Positions 51,001 through 57,130 of a stretch of DNA of 64,000 nt are shown here, piece by piece. Within the stretch, counting starts at the first letter, position 1; each line of letters opens with the position of its first letter. Below the pieces are notes generated by a model. That model was not told the DNA's origin, did not search any database, and saw only the letters and a list, made by a program, of their open reading frames with translations. The translations under genes and the position numbers were made by a program. The stretch is from Pratylenchus scribneri (Eukaryota > Nematoda > Chromadorea > Rhabditida > Pratylenchidae): the NCBI GenBank assembly GCA_030063045.1, contig JAQSEB010000033.1, positions 248,001-312,000 on the forward strand, read 5' to 3'.

Positions 51001-52675
51001 GCCGAAAAGTCTTATATAAATCTTCAATATGGCATGATATGATTAAAAGGATGTCAGATTCTTGAATAGCACCCTAAATTAACCATAGAAAGTGATTTTG
51101 TGATGTCTATTATCCATAAGAGAAGATTATCAAGAGACGCGCAGCGAAAAAATTAACTAAAAATTGCCGCGCAGCGAAAAATTTTTAATGAAAATTTAAA
51201 AATCCTACAAAAATCTGCTAAAAATTTCCTTTCATATTGCATTTTTCTTGAAAAAGTCCGATAATATGGGGTATATGTTCACCCCCGTACCCCCGCGGGG
51301 GTGGAGGTTCGGGGGGCGGGAGTGATCGGGGGTGGACCTTCGGGGGTGGGACGGGGGTGAAACTCAAACCCCCGCGGGGGCCCCCGTCGGGGGTGACCCC
51401 CGCGGGGACGGGGGCGCAACCCTAGCTCGAACTATTCATGTCCTTAATCCATTCTTTAACGGATGAACACCACGGATGGTTCAGAAAAAATTACCATGCA
51501 TTCGGCAAATTCTGCTCGGATAAAATGCAACAAATGAATTTGCAATGTACATTTGAAAATTTGTCCCACATAATGAATGAATACAAAAAAATGGCCATGG
51601 AAAATGTGAATGAAATAAAAGCGTGGCTAGGCGCCCGAGGGCATGGAAAAATTCACGAAGATTTTTCGGAATTTGAAGGCCGAATTGCAGGGAAATTCAC
51701 AGTGCAAATTCCGGATGCACCGCCACCAAAGCCGACAAAAACCAAATATAGCGTAAAAATGGGTGATGGAACAATTGTGACGAATAAAATGAAACATGAT
51801 CCAATTTCGCAAACGACCAGAGTGAAGACAAAAGTTTACAATCCATATGATGGAAATACGGTCAAATCGAAGTCGCGAATTCAAAATGGAGGTCATTTTG
51901 GGCATATGCCGGCGCATATTAATTCTCGACACCTTTTGAATGGTAGCCAATTCCAATCTGACCATAGCATCAATATGGGCGGTGGAATGGCCCATCCGAG
52001 CACAATGCAAGGATTGGGTGCTCATCTACCACCCCAAACCCGCATCACCACCCAACATAACATTAATTCCGGACCTAGTGGACATTTCCAGTCGGATCAT
52101 AGCTTCAATATGCATCATGCTCCCCCGCATCTGCTAATGGGAGGTTTAGGCTCACATCCGCCATCAATGCCTGGTCATGATGGATTGGGTGGAGGTCTTG
52201 GTGCTCACCAAACAGGTATATTTATTTAGTAGTAGGGTTGGTCAAAATCGGTAAGCTGTCATTTCAAAACCTTATTTTTCGGTTTTTAAAAATGTCGCGG
52301 TTTCTCCTATTTTCGGTTTAAGCAAAATTTCCCAATTTTCTTTGAAATTTCATCGATTTTCTCAAACCGGAACCGACTTTGACCAACCCCGAATATTTAG
52401 TGTGGACTAAGTTGGAAAAAATTGATTTAGGAATGGACATTCAATCGAACATGAACATCCACGGTCCCGGTGGTCATTCAATTTCCAAAAGAGTTCGATT
52501 CAACAGTGGCCATCCCAATCAAATGCAAATGCATGAACAATTGAACATTCATCCAATGATGGGTGCCGGGAATGGGGCTGACGGCGGAATGAACAGTGAA
52601 TGCATGTACGGTGGCCGTCCCGATTTGATGGAAATGCACATTATTATCTTTGCTCAGGGCAATCCAGCATGCTAA
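48067..52675 (+). CDS. Gene 1: secreted eight-cysteine family protein with His/Met-rich flanks, exon 5 split by a transposon
   Basis: Unrecognised family. Exons read as 48067-48631, 48835-49255, 49297-49460, 49503-49760, 50175-50228 plus 51433-52215 (one exon cut by an insertion), and 52431-52675. Without the insert this gives 829 residues in one open frame. Residues 1-21 are a signal peptide (IFFSAIFGQFVVA). Residues 22-230 are His/Gln/Met/Pro-rich low complexity with a spaced motif such as HSFSM, QHLNI and HTLNI. The globular part (about 235-530) has cysteines 249, 289, 305 (DCF), 340, 423 (VCQIL), 475 (NC before LFLLR), 515 and 526, all conserved in gene 2. The rest is again His/Gly/Met-rich. 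The exon 5 start was chosen because only the acceptor at 50,174 keeps phase 1, and gene 2 has the same Tyr and the same phase there. Function is unknown. The inserted element disrupts the gene unless it is spliced out. Confidence 0.75.
48656..48816. repeat. Long near-perfect hairpin inside intron 1 of gene 1
   Basis: The 203-bp intron (48,632-48,834) is mostly one inverted repeat. The left arm CTAATTTTGGCACTATTGCA, then CCTAACTGGGAAAAGGATG, pairs with CATCCTTCCCCAGTTAGG, then TGCAATAGTACCAAAATT, in the right arm. The inner part is a GATGATGAA/TTCATCATC stem. It could be a small foldback element. A clean target duplication is not visible. Confidence 0.8.
49799..50125. mobile_element. MITE-like element in intron 4 of gene 1
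   Basis: The left end (ATTGAAATTCCGAAAAG, then TTTTTAGCGATTTAAT) and the right end (ATTAAACCGCTAAAATC, then TTTTCGCCATTTTCAAT) are inverted copies over about 33 bp. The outer part CGCCATAAAAAAACATTGAAA also has a counterpart at the right. The same terminal words occur in the element inside intron 2 of gene 2. At 49,961-49,975 it holds AATTGGTTTTAAACC, the exact 15-mer of the satellite monomer. No transposase frame. Confidence 0.75.
50229..51424. mobile_element. hAT-like non-autonomous element inserted in exon 5 of gene 1
   Basis: Terminal inverted repeats are TAGGGTTGCGC(T/C)CCCG at the left and its complement ending in GCGCAACCCTA at the right. The 8-bp direct repeat GCTCGAAC flanks it at 50,221-50,228 and 51,425-51,432. 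TIRs starting TAG and an 8-bp duplication fit the hAT superfamily. The terminal 120-150 bp are very GC-rich, with repeated CCCCGCGGGG palindromes and GGGGG runs. The core is AT-rich and holds CGCGCAGCGAAAAA twice (about 51,138 and 51,170). I found no transposase frame, so it depends on another source. Removing it restores an open exon that matches gene 2. Confidence 0.92.
50500..50960. repeat. Nested inverted repeat in the core of the hAT-like element
   Basis: GAGCCTTAGCTCATCAG near 50,595 is matched by CTGATGAGCTAAGGCTC near 50,879 in inverted orientation. Homology extends outward (GATTTTGA, GCGTCT/AGATGC-like words) and inward (CCAATT...TTTAAA/TTTAAA...AATTGG). This looks like an older palindromic element within, or captured by, the larger one. 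No clear target duplication was found. Confidence 0.6.
52231..52393. mobile_element. Short hAT-like MITE in intron 5 of gene 1
   Basis: The ends TAGGGTTGGTCAAAATCGG and CCGACTTTGACCAACCCC are inverted copies. TATTTAGT occurs directly at both sides (52,223-52,230 and 52,394-52,401), giving an 8-bp duplication. The first bases TAGGGTTG are the same as in the larger element at 50,229. Removing the element and one duplication leaves a 44-bp intron (GTATAT...GATTTAG), the usual size here. Confidence 0.82.
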
Positions 52676-53139
52676 AATTCAAAATGATGAAATGAAACCA
52701 CCCTTTTAAACCTATTTTATTTCTGCTTTATTTGTGATGTAACTTTGAGTTTAATTTTATTTATTTATAATTCACCACATAAATATTGTCTGCATATTTC
52801 CTGACAGACATACATTCTCTATAGTCTATCACATTCACATTCATCTCAAAAAGTAAATATAAAATTGACTAAAATTGAATGTAAATTAAAGTATGTTTTT
52901 CTTTTCTACAACACATCAATTTTCCTTTCCCTTCTTTTCACGAAGCGGGTTTTTTTGCGAATTTATTTTTAATTCATTTTGTATAAAAATTCATCTTTAT
53001 AGTAATTATCTCTTCCAAAATGATAAAATCTATTTATGAAGATTATATATATATAATCCGTTTTGACTTTTTCACAAAAAAAATTAAGGCTCTTTTTCTA
53101 GGGATTTTTTCGATTTGGGACTTGCACATTCTAGGGGCA
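52676..53139. other. Intergenic, AT-rich; nothing recognised
   Basis: This is the 3' flank of gene 1. It has T-rich and A-rich tracts and a short TATATATATAT run near 53,047. No convincing gene, RNA or mobile element is visible. Confidence 0.6.
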
Positions 53140-53545
53140 ACTTTTCATTGCGCATCCAGGAAAACTATACGTTTTTTGATTGGGGTTTGGGTTTGGGTCG
53201 AAACCGGTTTAAAAACCGGTTTGTCCCGGTAAAAATTTTTTCCTTGGACCTCAATCGACTTGAAACTAAAAAAAGCGTGATGCCCAGAGTATTAGCTACA
53301 TTTTGATATATAGGTTCGGGGGTCTATCTCGAACCCTAAGGGTCGATAAAATTGGTGAATTGAGGCCAAGTCGGGTGCGCGAGTTGGAAATAGGTTTGTA
53401 ACTTTTTTGCGAGTTGAGATAGAGCTGTGCGGTAAAAAGCAATGTTGTAGAGCTCGACAAGACGGATCGAATGGTGTATTGCGCGAGTGGTGTAACCAAA
53501 CCGGTTTCGAGATATAAGCTTAAACCGGTTTAAAAAATTGAAAAA
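53140..53545. repeat. Dispersed repeat copy with ACCGGTTT inverted motifs
   Basis: Contains AAACCGGTTTAAAAACCGGT near 53,202 and, inverted at the far side, CCAAACCGGTTTCGAG and TTAAACCGGTTTAA near 53,500-53,535. An internal stretch near 53,447-53,487 (GAGCTCGACAAGACGGATCG, then AATGGTGTAT) closely matches 58,588-58,617 in the gene 2 intron element. I take it as a related, degraded family member. The limits are approximate. Confidence 0.55.
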
Positions 53546-53604
53546 TACAGGGCGAGCGGAGCGATCCTTGCGAATTGTCCATAAAACCTTACTGGGGTAC
53601 TTTT

Positions 53605-53669
53605 AAAGCGCCCCGCGCTTTTTCCGCAACGGAAGCATGCCTTAAACCAGTGGGGCTCTGCCCCACTGG
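53605..53669. repeat. Pair of small perfect GC-rich hairpins
   Basis: AAAGCGC-CCC-GCGCTTT at 53,605-53,621 is a 7-bp stem with a 3-base loop. CCAGTGGGGC-TCT-GCCCCACTGG at 53,647-53,669 is a 10-bp stem with a 3-base loop. Both stand out in AT-rich DNA. Just upstream is GGGCGAGCGGAGCGATCC. No gene lies adjacent on either strand, so a role is unknown. Confidence 0.8.
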
Positions 53670-53735
53670 TATATTCTATAAAGAATGGTGAATAAATTTA
53701 ATTTTCTTTTCTACAAATATAATTATAATTAACAA

Positions 53736-54598
53736 TAGAGATCGGCACGGCGCTTCGGACGGGATCCCATTCGGGATTACCGAAAAAATCCCGAAACCGA
53801 AAAATCCCGAATAACCTAAACAATCTTCGAACGGGATCCCGTTCGGGATTACCGAAAAAATCCCGAAACCGAAAAATCCCGATCCAAAAACCTCGGGATT
53901 TTTCGGTATTTCGGTATTTTCAAAAAAAGGTGGAAAAAATGGAAAATTTTTTTATCTTTATTGGAAAAATTATAAATAATTTAAAAGAGAAATATTTGTA
54001 TAAAAATCAGTATTTGTAATTTATTTTTGGAAGTGTGCGATTAAGAAAAATCAACATCTCAGCTTTTCGTGGATGCAATCTTTGAACGCTGACAATCTCT
54101 TGCAGTCTAAAATAGTTTCTCAGTTGCAACATTGTTTATGCCAAATAAATTATTGTTATTTAGGCCAAAATTTGGGAATTTTTGCCATTTCCGTTCTATC
54201 TTTACATTTTCTCTCCCAAAAATCCCATGGTTTTGGTCTCTGGGGGAGGAGAACTGACGACTTTTTGGCAAAAATTTTTTACATTTTTGTGCCAAATGCA
54301 TAAATTTTTATTTAAAATAATTCGGTAGGAAAAATTTTTTTACCAAAAATGGGCTCGCCGGGAAAATTTTAACGAAAAATGCCCTATAATGACCTTTTTT
54401 CAATACCGAAAAATCCCGAAAAAAAAACAATTTTTTCGGACGGGATCCCGTTCGGGATTACCGAATAAAATCCCGAAATCGAAAAATCCCGAAAAACCTA
54501 AAAAATCTTCGGACGGGATCCCGTTCGGGATTACCGAATCGAATCCCGGCCGGGATCCCGAAAAATCCCGGTCGGGATCCCGTACCGTCCGATCTCTA
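53736..54598. mobile_element. hAT-like element with transposase relic
   Basis: The terminal repeats TAGAGATCGG and CCGATCTCTA are perfect inverted copies at the outermost 10 bp. They are flanked by the 8-bp direct repeat ATTAACAA at 53,728-53,735 and 54,599-54,606. Both ends carry several subterminal CGGGATCCCG palindromes within repeats of the form TTCGGGATTACCGAA and AAAAATCCCGAAA. The AT-rich centre holds a decayed transposase C-terminus on the minus strand. TAG ends, the 8-bp duplication and the relic all fit hAT. It lies in the intergenic space before the aldo-keto reductase gene. Confidence 0.93.
54007..54136 (-). pseudogene. Relic of a hAT transposase C-terminus
   Basis: On the minus strand one frame reads NVATEKLF then a stop. 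Another frame continues with IVSVQRLHPRKAEMLIFLNR and ends shortly after. Together these resemble the hAT dimerisation tail (ATSA-SERVFS, then IVS-x-KR-x-RL-x-P-x-x-x-x-x-LxFLN) with a frameshift and a stop between them. The match is from memory of the family motif. The fragment is too short and broken to be active. Confidence 0.6.
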
Positions 54599-54737
54599 AT
54601 TAACAATAGGAAAATTTTAACAAATTATCAAAAATTAGTTGGAAATTAATTTGTTCGATATAAATAAATTGAACAACTGTTTTATACGAAAACAACAAAA
54701 TTTATTGAATTGATTGGCCTTTTTTTTTTGCAAAAAT

Positions 54738-54747
54738 ATCATTTTAG
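54738..54747 (+). promoter_or_regulatory. Probable trans-splice acceptor of the aldo-keto reductase gene
   Basis: ATCATTTTAG follows a T-rich run and lies 15 nt before the start codon at 54,763, as in the neighbouring genes. Confidence 0.55.
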
Positions 54748-54762
54748 TCTTGACCTAAGAAA

Positions 54763-56463
54763 ATGAGATCAATTTTAGGCAATTTTGCCAAAATAATAAT
54801 ATTATTTGGGGTAATCCAATTCCAATTAAATTATATTTCAACAATGGCCAATTCCCCGTCAATTTTGACAACTTTGTCTGGCCGTCCCATCCCAATAATT
54901 TATGGGACTGCATGGAAAAAGGAACGAACAACTGAATTGGTTTTGAATGCAATTTTGGCTGGCTTTCGAGGCATCGATACCGCCTGCCAGCCAAAACATT
55001 ATTCCGAGGTTTGGGTAAATTCCCATTTGAATGAATTGGAATGGAATTCCACAGGATTTAGTTGGTTTGGCAATTGCCGAAGCACAAAATAACCACAGTG
55101 TCAGTCGAAATGATTTATTTATACAAACAAAATTCACATCCTTGGATGGACAAGATCGAAACAGAGTTCCTTATGATCGAAATGCGCCTTTGGATGAACA
55201 GGCAAATCTTAAGGATCTAATAAATATTTCAATTGGTAATTCCTCATTCTCATTCCAAAAAGAGTTCCAAGAGTTGTTCCCGAATTTTTTAATTATTCCG
55301 GCGGATAGCCAAATTGTTTGATGAGTAAATGGAATTCAATGACATTTGTTTAAATTACTAAACAATTCGTTAATTATTTTCATTGAAGGGAGTTAGAGGA
55401 TTGACATAACATCATAATTAGATTACTTCCTTGGAAAAATGGGGATAAAAAGGATAATATGCCGAATGGGGAAAACAATTTAACGGATTAAGTGGCAAAA
55501 TGGCTCAGATTAAATTAGAGGAAAATATAATTAAGGAAATGTTGGGAAGGGTCAGAAAATTTTACAAAAGTGACCATTTGCGATAATTCTATAAATAAAT
55601 TGATATTTTATTTAAGGTTAAACAATCTTTTGCAAAGAGTTTGGCAAATTTGAAAACGGATTATTTGGATTCATTGTTGCTTCATGGGCCATTGAGGTCA
55701 GCAAATTTGAATATTTTGCAAACAAAAGTAAAATATTTTAGAACATTTGAAGAGAATAAAATTGTTTGGCGAACATTTGAGGAATTCCATTCCCAGGGAA
55801 AAGTCAAACAAATTGGACTCAGCAACTTTTATGACCTTCGCCTTCTCAGTGCTCTTTACAATGAAGCAAATGTGAAACCGACAATTTTGCAGAATCGATT
55901 TTATGCCGACACTGGATATGACCAAGAAATCCGGCAATTTTGTCGCCAAAATGGAATCGTCTATCAATCATTTTGGACATTGGTGCCCATTAAAATATTT
56001 TAAAAAAATATAAACATTATTCATTCATCAATTAAAATTGAATCGAATTTGCCTAGATAATTCAAAATTAAATATTGAATAAGAGTAATTTATATTTAAA
56101 TTAATTAAAAAGTTTTTCGCTTGCTTGATAAAAAGTAGATATCGTTTATTATCAAATAATTAATTAGTACAAATTAATCCGATTCCAAATATTCCTTTTT
56201 TTCTATAAATTTGCCTATTTATTCAGACCGGCAATCCGCATGCCCTTCGCAGTTCGATTGTTCGGGAATTGGCGAAAAAATATGGAAAAACGCCGGAACA
56301 ATTGTTTTTCCGATTCACAATGGACATTGGCATTACCCCATTGACTGGGACAACAAAACGAAAGCATATGGAAGAAGATTTGGAGGTACCGGCGATGAAC
56401 CCGTTGAGTCGAGAGGAAATTGAAGCCATTCAAAATTTACTCTTCCAAAGAGATGAATTCTGA
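54763..56463 (+). CDS. Aldo-keto reductase with N-terminal leader
   Basis: NAD(P)H-dependent carbonyl/aldehyde reductase of the aldo-keto reductase superfamily; the substrate cannot be told. Exons read as 54763-55008, 55055-55201, 55617-55696, 55742-55982 and 56227-56463, giving 316 residues, a usual length. The catalytic tetrad is complete: Asp72 (GIDTA), Tyr80 (KHYSE), Lys108 (FIQTKFT) and His154 (LLLHGP). Further family blocks are IGLSNF, QNRFYADTGYD, GIVYQSFWTL and GITPLTGTT. Residues 10-20 (KIIILFGVIQF) form a hydrophobic leader, which is odd for a normally cytosolic enzyme. A second Met at 28 could give a form without it. Exon 2 ends at CAG followed by GCAAAT, so intron 2 appears to be GC-AG; only this site keeps the frame. 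The DTACQPKHY style is one I recall mostly from fungi, plants and microbes, so acquisition by transfer is possible but untested. Confidence 0.92.
55202..55616 (+). other. Probable GC-AG intron (intron 2 of the aldo-keto reductase)
   Basis: Exon 2 ends GATGAACAG and the intron starts GCAAAT. The acceptor TTATTTAAG precedes GTTAAACAATC. The join gives DEQ-VKQSFAKSL, the expected family sequence, in phase 0. The nearest GT donor (55,235) is in the wrong phase for this acceptor and would add about 11 residues. At 415 bp it is much longer than the 45-46 bp introns 1 and 3 of this gene. Confidence 0.75.
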
Positions 56464-56472
56464 TTTAAACAC

Positions 56473-56478
56473 AATAAA
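56473..56478 (+). terminator. Poly(A) signal of the aldo-keto reductase gene
   Basis: AATAAA lies ten bases past the stop codon at 56,461-56,463. A second AATAAA is near 56,558. Confidence 0.55.
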
Positions 56479-56639
56479 TGAATGTAAAATGCCATTTTGG
56501 AATTTATAATTCCACCAAAACTTGAATATTTACAAAATTAATTAATTAAATTATTTATTAAATAAATTCTTTATTTTTTTAAAATTATTTTTTAAATGGT
56601 CCCCCATTTCCTTTTTCTTTTACGCCCTTTTTCCATTCG

Positions 56640-57010
56640 ATCCCATGAAATTCTTGATTGGCCAACAAAACAAACAAAAATTGTGGGGGAGGGCAAATGA
56701 CAAGGGGAAAATGCCGAATTGGACAAATAAGGAAAGGAAGGGGAATTAGGCCTAAATGCAAATCGAAATTAACAAATCAAAATACAAATATAAATAAAAG
56801 CGAGAGAATATGCGGGGAAGGAGGAAGAAAATGCCGAAATGAGAGCGAAATGAAGGGGAAAGGGGAATTGGGCCAAATGCTCATCAGCAGTAAACAAGAT
56901 GTGGGCCAGGTAAAAGGGGTGGGCGGAGAGGAGAGAAAGGGTCAATTTCCGGGAATGGAAAGAAGAGGAGGGTGATTGGGCCAATGTGATCGGCACAAAC
57001 AAATGAAAAC
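56640..57010 (+). promoter_or_regulatory. Purine-rich upstream region of gene 2 (putative promoter)
   Basis: GGAAAGGAAGGGGAA-like and GGAGAGGAGAGAAAGG tracts dominate the + strand. It includes GATTGGCCAAC near 56,658 and GATTGGGCCAATG near 56,973, words also found upstream of gene 1. The open frame across it is low complexity and is not taken as a gene. Function is inferred from position. Confidence 0.45.
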
Positions 57011-57120
57011 ATAAACAAAAATGTGAATGTGGGTGGATGATGTGGATGTAAGAAAGCGGAATAGGCCTCTGGATTTGCCGCCAAATTCCATTTTATTTTT
57101 TTTTTATTAATTAAATTAAT

Positions 57121-57129
57121 TAATTTCAG
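57121..57129 (+). promoter_or_regulatory. Probable trans-splice acceptor of gene 2
   Basis: TAATTTCAG ends one base before the start codon at 57,131 and is a consensus nematode acceptor. With the start codon so close, a spliced leader would supply nearly all of the 5' UTR. Confidence 0.65.
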
Positions 57130-57130
57130 G

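Noticed and set aside
50229..51424. Foreign (bacterial) DNA because of very high GC
   Set aside because: Perfect TIRs and an 8-bp target duplication explain it as a mobile element, and the core is AT-rich like the host.
54073..54649. Open frames within the 53.7-54.6 kb element
   Set aside because: They come from palindromic subterminal repeats and the AT-rich core. The only protein-like signal is the broken transposase tail in other frames.
55202..55321. Read-through of aldo-keto reductase exon 2 past 55,201 to a GT donor at 55,235
   Set aside because: It would add about 11 residues not expected in the family, and its phase does not fit the next exon.
56658..56975. 105-residue Lys/Gly/Glu-rich open frame
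   Set aside because: Low-complexity purine tract in the upstream region of gene 2. No splice or homology support.
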